Of a DNA stretch of 64,000 nucleotides, positions 44,792 through 52,204 are shown in pieces (the stretch's first letter is position 1; every line of letters begins with the position of its first letter). Source of the DNA: UBA6170 sp034429975 (lineage in GTDB: Bacteria > Chloroflexota > Anaerolineae > Anaerolineales > Anaerolineaceae); the NCBI GenBank assembly GCA_034429975.1, contig DAOUFM010000151.1, forward strand, positions 41,474 to 105,473, written 5' to 3'. A program made the translations under genes and the position numbers. The notes beneath the pieces are model-generated. The model saw nothing but the letters and a program-made list of their open reading frames with translations, was not told where the DNA came from and did not search any database.

Positions 44792-45205
44792 TTAGGATTG
44801 AACCTGAAATTCGAGCGTTTGATCCAACTTGCCGTTCAGAAAAATCTCTACCTTATATTTTCCAACCGGCCAAGGACCTTGATTGGATAAGTTAAAGGTG
44901 AAAGTATCATTTGTTTCAGTGGTTATTTCAACCTCATCCAGGGAAAAATTTGGGTCAGCCCCTTCTACGTCAACTGCTGTCCAGACCGCTTTTAAGGTAG
45001 TATCTTCGGGAGCGTTGGCAACCTTCACGATGCAGTAAAAGATTTGATCGGGTGAAAACACACTTGTATTTCCAGTTCCATCACTATTGGAGGTCAGATA
45101 AGCTTCTTTAATTTTTGCTGTGCTGACAGCGACACTTCCTCCACACCCCAATATGGGTAAAAGCAAAATGATAAAAGCCAATATTAATTTAATTTTATTT
45201 TTCAT
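44792..45205 (-). CDS. Small putative lipoprotein of unknown function
   Basis: 137 residues. A lipobox (PILGC, Cys21) follows a hydrophobic signal segment. The mature part is a beta-sandwich-like domain: KEAYLTSNSDGTGNTSVFSPDQIFYCIVKV, then alternation of strands ending in KYKVEIFLNGK. This pattern is common in small Chloroflexota lipoproteins, but no function is known. GAGGAG precedes the ATG. It is convergent with alr and shares its terminator. Confidence 0.8.
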   Translation of the reverse strand: MKNKIKLILAFIILLLPILGCGGSVAVSTAKIKEAYLTSNSDGTGNTSVFSPDQIFYCIVKVANAPEDTTLKAVWTAVDVEGADPNFSLDEVEITTETNDTFTFNLSNQGPWPVGKYKVEIFLNGKLDQTLEFQVQS

Positions 45206-45319
45206 CGCTCTCCTCTTTCCTTAAAACTAATTATAATGAATGAAATTTCTGCGGATATATATTTTTTATATGGAATTTTGCATATGAATGCAATATTTTA
45301 TCAAATGTTCTTATGAGCT

Positions 45320-45550
45320 ATGTCAAGAGATTTACGCAAATATGCCAGACAAACAAATACACGCTTGATTATCGGCTTGATCATTCTAATATTTACGGTT
45401 GGATTAGGTTTAATCGCTATATTTTTTGGTTACAAAGCAGCCTTACTGGGGCTTTTATGCCTTTTAGGCGCTCTTTTACCCGTAGGATTAATCATCCTTC
45501 TTTTAGGGTGGTTGGATTTGTTGCTCAAAAAAATAAAAGGCGATGAATAA
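45320..45550 (+). CDS. Small membrane protein (two transmembrane helices)
   Basis: 76 residues: a basic N-terminus (SRDLRKYARQTNTR), two hydrophobic helices (LIIGLIILIFTVGLGLIAIFF and ALLGLLCLLGALLPVGLIIL) and a charged C-terminus. The overlapping frame at 45313-45546 lacks this order and is judged a shadow. No function is known. It is divergent from the lipoprotein gene, with about 115 bases between starts. Confidence 0.65.
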   Translation: MSRDLRKYARQTNTRLIIGLIILIFTVGLGLIAIFFGYKAALLGLLCLLGALLPVGLIILLLGWLDLLLKKIKGDE

Positions 45551-45741
45551 ATAAAAATACAGATAAACTACAGAAACTTTTCCACTTTATACAGGAAATT
45601 GCATAAATCTTCATTAATAACCATCCTTAGCATATATAAACAAAGGAGATTATTTTGGAGAAATTGGATAGTAGAGTGGATTTGGGATTTTCTTTTCATA
45701 TCTTTTTGTGAAGCAGCCGAACAGCATTAGAGGGTAAGAAA

Positions 45742-46860
45742 TTGGATAAACAAGTAAAGGTCTTGGTTAGTACAAGGAAGGGTGGTTTTATTCTTTCTTC
45801 AGATGAAATGCGGAAAAAGTGGCAAATCAAAGGGCCATTGTTTTCAGGTTTGGAAGTTACTCACATGAAAGGATCAGCCGTAAATCCGGATCGAATCTAT
45901 GCTGCTCAAATGAGTAAGTGGTTTGGTCAGTTAGTTTACCGTTCAGACGATGGCGGAGAGAATTGGGTTACAGTTGGAAACCACTTTCCATTCCGAGGAG
46001 TACCTCGCTTGCATAAAGACTTTGGTGGGAAACAAACTCCCTGGAAGTTTCGAAAAATCTGGGTGTTTGAACCTTCGCTAGTCGATGCGGAAACTGTGTA
46101 TGCAGGGGTCGAAGATGCCGCTTTGTTTAAATCGACGGACGGGGGCATAACCTGGGAGGAGTTAGAATCATTGAGAAGTATTCGTGGGGATTTGTGGATG
46201 CCAGAATCAAACGGTTTGGGTTTGCATACGATTCTAACCGATTCAAAGAACCCGGACAAAATAATCGTTGGGATATCTGCCGCAGGTGCTTTTCGCACAT
46301 TGGATGGCGGACTTTCCTGGAAACCAATCAATTACGGATTGAGGGCGGTTAACGAAATGCCAGATTCACAATCCGAGGTTGGCTTCTGTGTTCATAAAAT
46401 TGCCAGACATTTATCCAACCCGGAGGTACTCTTTATGCAAAAGCACTGGGATGTTATGCGCAGTGATAATGGTGGAGATTTGTGGTACAAAATTAGTGGA
46501 AATTTGCCGAGTGATTTTGGTTTCCCAATTGCTATTCATGCTCATGAAGCGATGACGATTTATGTTATCCCGATGCAGAGTGACCTGGAACATTTTCCGC
46601 CTGATGGGAAGTTACGGGTTTATCGCAGCCAGTCAGGGGGGAATCAGTGGGAAGAATTATCCTCAGGTTTACCCCAAGAGAATTGTTATGTAAATGTCCT
46701 GAGAGGAGCGCTGGCGGTCGATAATTTTCCATCATGTGGAATATATTTTGGAACAACAGGTGGGCAGGTTTATGTTTCCTCTGATTCGGGGGATAACTGG
46801 CAGTCGATTGTAGAATATCTTCCTGGGGTATTATCAATTGAGGTGCAGACATTTCTATGA
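45742..46860 (+). CDS. Cytoplasmic BNR/sortilin-like beta-propeller protein
   Basis: 372 residues from TTG 45742. There is no signal peptide, unlike the large secreted BNR protein at 26.2 kb. Asp-box repeats include YRSDDGGENWVTVG, KSTDGGITWEEL, RTLDGGLSWKP, RSDNGGDLWYK, RSQSGGNQWEE and SSDSGDNWQS, spaced about 50-60 residues. Such proteins are often labelled exo-sialidase or glycosyl hydrolase, but the catalytic residues are not visible. The final ATGA overlaps the next gene, a MoaD/ThiS-like protein, so the two are made together. Role unknown; the pairing suggests a scaffold or partner for the beta-grasp protein. Confidence 0.85.
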   Translation: MDKQVKVLVSTRKGGFILSSDEMRKKWQIKGPLFSGLEVTHMKGSAVNPDRIYAAQMSKWFGQLVYRSDDGGENWVTVGNHFPFRGVPRLHKDFGGKQTPWKFRKIWVFEPSLVDAETVYAGVEDAALFKSTDGGITWEELESLRSIRGDLWMPESNGLGLHTILTDSKNPDKIIVGISAAGAFRTLDGGLSWKPINYGLRAVNEMPDSQSEVGFCVHKIARHLSNPEVLFMQKHWDVMRSDNGGDLWYKISGNLPSDFGFPIAIHAHEAMTIYVIPMQSDLEHFPPDGKLRVYRSQSGGNQWEELSSGLPQENCYVNVLRGALAVDNFPSCGIYFGTTGGQVYVSSDSGDNWQSIVEYLPGVLSIEVQTFL

Positions 46861-47156
46861 TGATTCGCATTCATTTACCTGCTTACATTCAAAGGCTGGC
46901 GGGTATCGAGCATGAAGTTCAGCTAGATATGTCCGATAAATTTTCGTTACAGGATCTATTTGATTGGTTAGAGAATAATTATCCTATGTTGAAAGGGACA
47001 ATCCGTGAGAACGGTACAGCAGAATTACGCCCCTATTTACGTTTATTTTTAGGCGATGAAGATCTTTCTGATTTTCCTTTAAAAGAAGTTTTACCCGTGA
47101 AACTAATTGCTGATGGTAAACCATTAAGAATTGTCGCGGCTATTTCAGGGGGTTAG
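46857..47156 (+). CDS. MoaD/ThiS-like beta-grasp sulphur carrier or ubiquitin-like protein
   Basis: 99 residues with a beta-grasp pattern: strand IRIHLPAYIQRL, helix LQDLFDWLENNYP, PYLRLFLGDEDL and a terminal Gly-Gly (AAISGG). The exposed GG is the site adenylated and thiocarboxylated by E1-like enzymes in MoaD, ThiS and related carriers. No E1-like gene or molybdopterin synthase is near. Its ATG overlaps the stop of the BNR propeller by four bases. It could be a sulphur carrier for an unknown pathway or a protein modifier. Confidence 0.82.
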   Translation: MMIRIHLPAYIQRLAGIEHEVQLDMSDKFSLQDLFDWLENNYPMLKGTIRENGTAELRPYLRLFLGDEDLSDFPLKEVLPVKLIADGKPLRIVAAISGG

Positions 47157-47210
47157 CGGGTGAATAGATTAATGATAAAAAAAATAAGATCTGACCTGGT
47201 AGAAATATTT

Positions 47211-47882
47211 TTATTGAACGAAGCAGTAACCAACCCCTGTGACAGTCTCAATGATCGGCCTGTCAGATTCTAAAGTGTCGATCTTTTTTCGTAAACGATA
47301 GACAAGTTGTCTTAACATCTCTTTATTACCAATTTCTGAACCCCAAATGCAATTGATTAGCGTCTGGCTGGTAACAACCTGCCCTGAATAGCGCATGATG
47401 CAATGAATAAAATGGCATTCCGATTGCGAAAGTGTCAGCGGCATTTTCCCTGGCAAAGAGAGGGTTTTCTTTTCAAGATCAAGATAAACAGCCCCAATTT
47501 GAAAAAACTTCTTTTCAATATTCGTACAGGATCGTCGCAAGACTGCTTCCACCCTGGCCATTAATTGTTTTGGGCTAAAAGGTTTTGAAATATAATCATC
47601 GGCTCCAATATCTAAACCTCGGATGACATCTTCCTCATCACCCCTGACTGTGAGAAAGATAATCGGAGTTTCCCATTTTTTACGAATTATTTCACATACA
47701 CTAAAACCATCGGGATGAGGAATATTTACATCCAAGATCATCAAATCTGGTAGCACCTCATCCCAAATATTTAGGGCATCTTTGCCGGAGTGGGCTTGAA
47801 TTACTTCAAACCCTTCTCGGACAAAAGTGAATGCTAAAATATCTGCTAGTGTTCGATCATCTTCTACAATTAATGTTTTCAT
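47211..47882 (-). CDS. OmpR-family response regulator (last gene of redox operon)
   Basis: 223 residues. The receiver domain has the acidic pocket (EDD at 7-9), phosphoacceptor Asp51 in LMILDVNIP and the conserved Lys in SKPFSPKQLMARVE. The C-terminal winged helix ends in RQLVYRLRKKIDTL and GVGYCF. It is clearly paralogous to the regulator at 51.5-52.2 kb. It has no kinase of its own nearby; it follows the NrfD-like gene by 20 bases and probably shares the kinase at 52.2-54.3 kb or one elsewhere. Confidence 0.93.
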   Translation of the reverse strand: MKTLIVEDDRTLADILAFTFVREGFEVIQAHSGKDALNIWDEVLPDLMILDVNIPHPDGFSVCEIIRKKWETPIIFLTVRGDEEDVIRGLDIGADDYISKPFSPKQLMARVEAVLRRSCTNIEKKFFQIGAVYLDLEKKTLSLPGKMPLTLSQSECHFIHCIMRYSGQVVTSQTLINCIWGSEIGNKEMLRQLVYRLRKKIDTLESDRPIIETVTGVGYCFVQ

Positions 47883-47902
47883 TTGAATATCATAAAGCTG
47901 TA

Positions 47903-49132
47903 CTAATTTTTACTTTCTTTTAGGCTCATGGTTGATTGTATGATTATGGGGAATGCAGGTTCCAGATCACCAATTTTTTGTTTTTCTTCTGGAGAAATGA
48001 GTACTTGTTCTTCAGTAGGATGTGGAAAAACAGCCAGATAACGCGATGCAATTACAAAGACAAAAGCTCCTATACTTACCATTCCTATGGTGATAAATAA
48101 TTCGATCCAGGTTGGGGCATAGGATCCGGCTGCAAAAGCAACAAGACTGACATTGAATCGGTTTAGCAACAAACTAAAAATTAGTAATAAAGCGGCAGTA
48201 AACATTTGCATCGGTTTTCTGCGCACACCCGGCAAAGAAAATAGAATCATGGGAAGTACAATAAAAACTATAATTTCCGTCCAAAACAAGATCGAATATT
48301 TGTCACCGCTAAATAGATAATGGCTATTACCGGCGAGAATAATTTCTGCAAAGCGCGCAACAATGTATATTCCGAGAATAATCGGAATTATTTTGGCGAT
48401 TTTAGCTAATAATCTGGTTTCAAGTTTATGTTTCAAGCCGAAGAAACTCCAGGTGGATTCAACTATCACCATGCCCAACCCGGCGCCCATTGCTGAGATA
48501 AAGAAGAGAATAGGCATGATACTTGAATACCAGAGTGGATGAACACGATGTGGCATCAGCACAAATAGCGTCCCCAGTGACGATTGATGCATGGTTGAAA
48601 GCACAATTCCCAATATAACCAATGGAACAGTAATTGAGCGAATAATCTTTAATGGAGCCTTCATGTTGAAGCGCTCAAAAACAATTGGAGAGATTTCAAG
48701 AGCTAGAACTGTGGCATAAATCATCACACACCAACCTACTTCAAAAAGTGGAGAGTGGATATTCCAGTTATAAAGCATGTAATAGATTCTGTGAGGAAAA
48801 CCAAGATCTACTGAAATTGCAAAGGCCGCCAGGGCATAGCCCAAAAAACCGGTTAAAACGGTTGGTCGTAAAATCGGATAAAATTCTTTCATGCGGAGAA
48901 TGTAAACAACACCTGCGATGCTAAATGCGCCGGCTGCCAGGGCAATTCCGCATAAAACATCAAAACTGATCCAAATTCCCCAGCCGCGACCATCGGTTAA
49001 ACCGGTTGTTACTCCCAGTCCATTAATCCAACGATAAACGACCAGGATGAGTCCCAATAATGAAAGAAAACCAAGAACTAGTGTGCCAAGCCCGAATGGT
49101 TGGGATTTTTCATTGCGATTAATTGTTGTCAT
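47903..49132 (-). CDS. NrfD/HybB-type integral membrane quinone-binding subunit
   Basis: 409 residues with about ten membrane helices. The pattern (GWGIWISFDVLCGIALAAGAF, YPILRPTVLTGFLGYALAAFAI, the VDLGFPHRIYYMLYNWNIHSPLFEVGW segment) matches the HybB/NrfD branch that exchanges electrons with menaquinone. Its start overlaps the end of the ferredoxin-like gene by 14 bases, with GGAG in front. With the ferredoxin and octaheme cytochrome it would form a membrane complex moving electrons between menaquinol and the outside of the membrane. Confidence 0.9.
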   Translation of the reverse strand: MTTINRNEKSQPFGLGTLVLGFLSLLGLILVVYRWINGLGVTTGLTDGRGWGIWISFDVLCGIALAAGAFSIAGVVYILRMKEFYPILRPTVLTGFLGYALAAFAISVDLGFPHRIYYMLYNWNIHSPLFEVGWCVMIYATVLALEISPIVFERFNMKAPLKIIRSITVPLVILGIVLSTMHQSSLGTLFVLMPHRVHPLWYSSIMPILFFISAMGAGLGMVIVESTWSFFGLKHKLETRLLAKIAKIIPIILGIYIVARFAEIILAGNSHYLFSGDKYSILFWTEIIVFIVLPMILFSLPGVRRKPMQMFTAALLLIFSLLLNRFNVSLVAFAAGSYAPTWIELFITIGMVSIGAFVFVIASRYLAVFPHPTEEQVLISPEEKQKIGDLEPAFPIIIQSTMSLKESKN

Positions 49133-49982
49133 TTAAGTTCTCCTCTTGAAGCGCAACTTTCATTTTTCTTCCTGTCAACCAATACAGGAAGGACATTAAA
49201 CTTGCCACCACAACCGCCACTCCTGGAACAGCTTTCATCCAGGGCCAGGTTAATGAGGGCAAGGAACTACTGGTCAAAACTGGTAAACCTAATTTTTCAT
49301 GAGGAATCTTTGAGAGAATAAGTACAGAAGTACCGCCAACTTCTTCCTCACCATAAACTTTGTCAACATAGTTCAATGGGTCATTCTCAATTTTGGCATG
49401 TGCCTCTTCCAACAAATCAGATCGTTTCCCAAATTTTAAAGCCCCAATTTTACAGGCTCCTACACAGGCTGGTATATCTCCTTCAGCGATCCGATCGGCA
49501 CACATATCGCATTTTTGAACTCTGGGGAAAACTTCTTCCCATTCATATTTTGGTATCTCAAACGGACAGGCAGCCATGCAATAACGACATCCAATACAGA
49601 TTGTCTCGTCGTAAATTACCGGACCTTCTGGTGTTTTCTTCATGGCGCCTACCGGGCAAGCTGAAACACAAGCTGGATCAACACAATGCATACAGTTACG
49701 TTTTACAAAAGAATACACATGTTGATTGTCTTCTTGTTGATAAAGCTTAATGATCGTCCAGTTATCAGCATCTAATTCCGGTTCATTAACGGGGGGTAGA
49801 TTTCTGCGGCCTTTGCAGGCAGCTTCACACTCTCGACAACCAATACAGGCTTTTGCATCATATAGCATACCGTATGCATTTGCATGACTGGTGGTAGTGG
49901 AGCTTTTTGTTTCAGGTAGGATTAATAATCCTGCCATGCCTATTCCTGTTGATTTAATAAATTCTCTGCGGTCCATTGTCAT
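49119..49982 (-). CDS. Tat-exported ferredoxin-like 4x[4Fe-4S] protein (HybA/NrfC type)
   Basis: 287 residues from the ATG at 49982, with GAAGG upstream. The Tat motif DRREFIKSTG is at the N-terminus, so the folded protein is exported. Four cysteine clusters follow: CIGCRECEAAC, CMHCVDPACVSACP, CIGCRYCMAACP and CDMCADRIAEGDIPACVGAC, giving four [4Fe-4S] sites. A C-terminal membrane helix (VAVVVASLMSFLYWLTG) anchors it, as in HybA. It passes electrons between the membrane NrfD-like protein and the octaheme cytochrome. No molybdopterin catalytic subunit is encoded with it. Confidence 0.92.
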   Translation of the reverse strand: MTMDRREFIKSTGIGMAGLLILPETKSSTTTSHANAYGMLYDAKACIGCRECEAACKGRRNLPPVNEPELDADNWTIIKLYQQEDNQHVYSFVKRNCMHCVDPACVSACPVGAMKKTPEGPVIYDETICIGCRYCMAACPFEIPKYEWEEVFPRVQKCDMCADRIAEGDIPACVGACKIGALKFGKRSDLLEEAHAKIENDPLNYVDKVYGEEEVGGTSVLILSKIPHEKLGLPVLTSSSLPSLTWPWMKAVPGVAVVVASLMSFLYWLTGRKMKVALQEENLNDNN

Positions 49983-49998
49983 TATCAACCTTCTTTTC

Positions 49999-51078
49999 TC
50001 ACTCTAAGTGGTTTTGATTCTTTTCTTTTACTAATTGACTGAATGTTAATGTGCCTAAAATTCCAAGTAAAATGCCAATTATGACGCCGGTAAAACCTAC
50101 ATTCTCAATCGGTGGACCAGCTTGTTTTACTTCTACATTTGGGTAAAGTGTCATTGCTGAAATATTTGCTTCAATGACAGGAGGGGTCATTTTTCCAACT
50201 TCATGGATTCCATGACAGTCATAACAGGTAGGTTTATTTGTCAAAGAGGTGGGGTCATAATCTTCTAGTAAGGTAATTGTAGTCCCATGGAAGACCATAT
50301 AAGTATCCAGAACATTGGATTTCAAACCATATTTTTCCATTACTTCGGAATCGGTATGGCATTTTACACAAACATCAATAGAAGATTTTCGAAATTTATT
50401 TTGGGCTGGATCGTTGATCAAATGTACGTTGTGACAATCCACACAATCTGGCATATCTGCTCCTTTTCCTAAGAGGAGACCCTGACCATGAACACTGTGT
50501 AAGTAATCATCAAATGCTTGCTCGTGGCAATCAGCACAGATTTGGGCCTGCCAACGCAGAATATTATCTCCGTGTGGGTTGTTTTCATCTAATAATTGTT
50601 GCTCATGGGGTTGATGGCAATCAGCACAGAGGGGCGTGTCCAGGTTACCTTCAAGAAAGAGAGCATCATGGATGCTATCCGATACCTGGGCAAATTGTTC
50701 CTGGTGACACTTTTGACAGGTGTCATGGTAGCCAACCATATATTCTCTTTTATTTTTCGCTGTGATTTTATCGTGCGGACATGGGAATTCATTATAACCA
50801 ACATGGCATTCTATACATTGCATGTCCTTGTGAACAGATTGGCGATATTTCGTAAAATCAACCGAAAGGTTGATAATGTCTCCATTAGGAAGGGTTCGCT
50901 CCCAATTTGGTTGACCATGACAACTTAAACAATCGGATACTGTTGGAGTAGTCTCCTGAGTATTAACCGGGTAATTTGCAGCAAAGACTCTCTGCGATGA
51001 AATTGCCAGAACCACCACACAAATTGTGATACTCAACATTAATAATAACGAATGGTTAAATAATCGCTGTCTCTTCAT
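49999..51078 (-). CDS. Octaheme c-type cytochrome
   Basis: 359 residues. A signal peptide ends near VFA/ANYP, and a C-terminal helix (VIIGILLGILGTLTFSQLV) anchors the protein. Eight CxxCH motifs are visible: CLSCH, CIECH, CQKCH, CADCH, CADCH, CVDCH, CVKCH and CYDCH, so eight hemes outside the membrane. Spacing and the extra His residues recall NapC/NrfH-related and other respiratory multihemes, but there is no catalytic Cys-x-x-Cys-Lys, so this is not NrfA. It is 16 bases before the ferredoxin gene. The terminal electron acceptor is not encoded here. Confidence 0.93.
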   Translation of the reverse strand: MKRQRLFNHSLLLMLSITICVVVLAISSQRVFAANYPVNTQETTPTVSDCLSCHGQPNWERTLPNGDIINLSVDFTKYRQSVHKDMQCIECHVGYNEFPCPHDKITAKNKREYMVGYHDTCQKCHQEQFAQVSDSIHDALFLEGNLDTPLCADCHQPHEQQLLDENNPHGDNILRWQAQICADCHEQAFDDYLHSVHGQGLLLGKGADMPDCVDCHNVHLINDPAQNKFRKSSIDVCVKCHTDSEVMEKYGLKSNVLDTYMVFHGTTITLLEDYDPTSLTNKPTCYDCHGIHEVGKMTPPVIEANISAMTLYPNVEVKQAGPPIENVGFTGVIIGILLGILGTLTFSQLVKEKNQNHLE

Positions 51079-51118
51079 ATTATTCCTTTTTGAGATTCTG
51101 GAAATGGTGAATTACCGC

Positions 51119-51391
51119 CTAGGATTGTTCTACGGTGCCAGAAATTGAATTAAGACTGTTCAGGTTAGATTTGCGAATAGCTAATAACGTAATAAATAAT
51201 AAGTACAGACCCACGAAGAAAATAATCCAGGCGATTGCTTTGTGGTCTGTTACATATAGTGTGATAGCTGATATTGTTGCGATCACAAATGTGCATGGGC
51301 ATGAAATTTTTAAAGGTTTAACCTTGACTTTCATTAATCCTAAAAAAATCAAATACCCGATAACTGATAAACCCACTACGAAATAAAACAT
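51119..51391 (-). CDS. Small membrane protein heading the redox operon
   Basis: About 90 residues from the ATG at 51391, which has GAGGTG in front; the longer frame from 51436 has no ribosome site. Three hydrophobic segments are predicted (FYFVVGLSVIGYLIFLGLM, FVIATISAITLYVT, AWIIFFVGLYLLFITLLAI). The motif SCPCTF lies between the first two and might bind a metal or heme. It precedes the octaheme cytochrome by 40 bases. The family is unrecognised; a small accessory subunit is likely. Confidence 0.7.
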   Translation of the reverse strand: MFYFVVGLSVIGYLIFLGLMKVKVKPLKISCPCTFVIATISAITLYVTDHKAIAWIIFFVGLYLLFITLLAIRKSNLNSLNSISGTVEQS

Positions 51392-51420
51392 CACACACCT
51401 CGACTTTTTAATAAAATCCC

Positions 51421-51437
51421 TTTGATTCTTAATCAAA
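51421..51437. promoter_or_regulatory. Perfect inverted repeat in the leader of the redox operon
   Basis: TTTGATT-CTT-AATCAAA is a perfect 7-bp inverted repeat with a 3-base centre, between the predicted promoter and the first gene of the operon. It could be a repressor site or a short mRNA hairpin. Confidence 0.5.
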
Positions 51438-51464
51438 TATTAATGGGTTTGTATAACAAAAGCC

Positions 51465-51493
51465 GTTATAGAGGTGTTATATTCGTGTGACAA
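51465..51493 (-). promoter_or_regulatory. Promoter and candidate response-regulator site of the redox operon
   Basis: On the minus strand TTGTCA (51493-51488), 17 bases and TATAAC (51470-51465) make a good sigma70-type promoter. A second TATAAC (51481-51476) gives a direct repeat with an 11-bp period, as OmpR-family regulators prefer. See findings. Confidence 0.6.
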
Positions 51494-51523
51494 TATTAAT
51501 AAATAAATTAGAAAAATTGATGG

Positions 51524-52204
51524 TTATTGATTGATTAATTTAAGCTCATATCCCAATCCAGGAATATTATCAATCAATAATCGATCTGGAAATGCTTTGT
51601 TAATCTTCGTTCTTAACCGGTGAATTAATTGTCTGACCATATCCATATCCCCCCCATTCGGTCCCCAAACATAATCGATAATGATCTCAGGGGTTACAAT
51701 TTGACCTAAATTGATCATCAGACAATCCATCAATCTTAACTCTAGCCCGGATAATTGAATAGGGGGTTGATTCCCAATTTTTAGTTCATGCCGATTTAAA
51801 GATAAAGAAATATCTTCGAATTCTCTGATAGTAGCCGGATTTTTCTTTTGTGTTCTACGCATCACAGCTTTTACCCGTGCAATTAATTGCCGTGGGCTGA
51901 AGGGCTTGGTAATATAATCATCTGCTCCCAGGTGAAAACCACCGATGATATCATCTTCATCACTGCGCACCGTTAATAAAATAATGGGAATATCGGACTG
52001 TTCCCGGATGCGACGACAAACCTTGAAACCATCTTCTTTAGGAAGGTTGACATCCAATATGATCAGATCAGGATTGTCATTTTCCCAGCGTCGATAAGCT
52101 GCTTCCCCATCCTCTGCCAGGATGATTTCAAACCCCTCGCGCTTAAAGGTAAAAGCGATTACATCTGCTAGAGTTCTGTCGTCATCAACAATTAAAACTT
52201 TCAT
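51524..52204 (-). CDS. OmpR-family response regulator
   Basis: 226 residues with acidic pocket DDD (7-9), phosphoacceptor Asp51 in LIILDVNLP, conserved Lys in TKPFSPRQLIARVK, and a C-terminal winged helix ending MDMVRQLIHRLRTKINK. It overlaps the histidine kinase stop by four bases (ATGA), so the two are a cognate pair. It resembles the regulator at 47.2-47.9 kb, suggesting duplication. Likely targets include the adjacent redox operon. Confidence 0.94.
   Translation of the reverse strand: MKVLIVDDDRTLADVIAFTFKREGFEIILAEDGEAAYRRWENDNPDLIILDVNLPKEDGFKVCRRIREQSDIPIILLTVRSDEDDIIGGFHLGADDYITKPFSPRQLIARVKAVMRRTQKKNPATIREFEDISLSLNRHELKIGNQPPIQLSGLELRLMDCLMINLGQIVTPEIIIDYVWGPNGGDMDMVRQLIHRLRTKINKAFPDRLLIDNIPGLGYELKLINQ

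Noticed and set aside
45313..45546. Alternative frame overlapping the small membrane protein
   Set aside because: The neighbouring frame (45320-45550) has the clean basic-hydrophobic-charged layout of a membrane protein; this one is its shadow.
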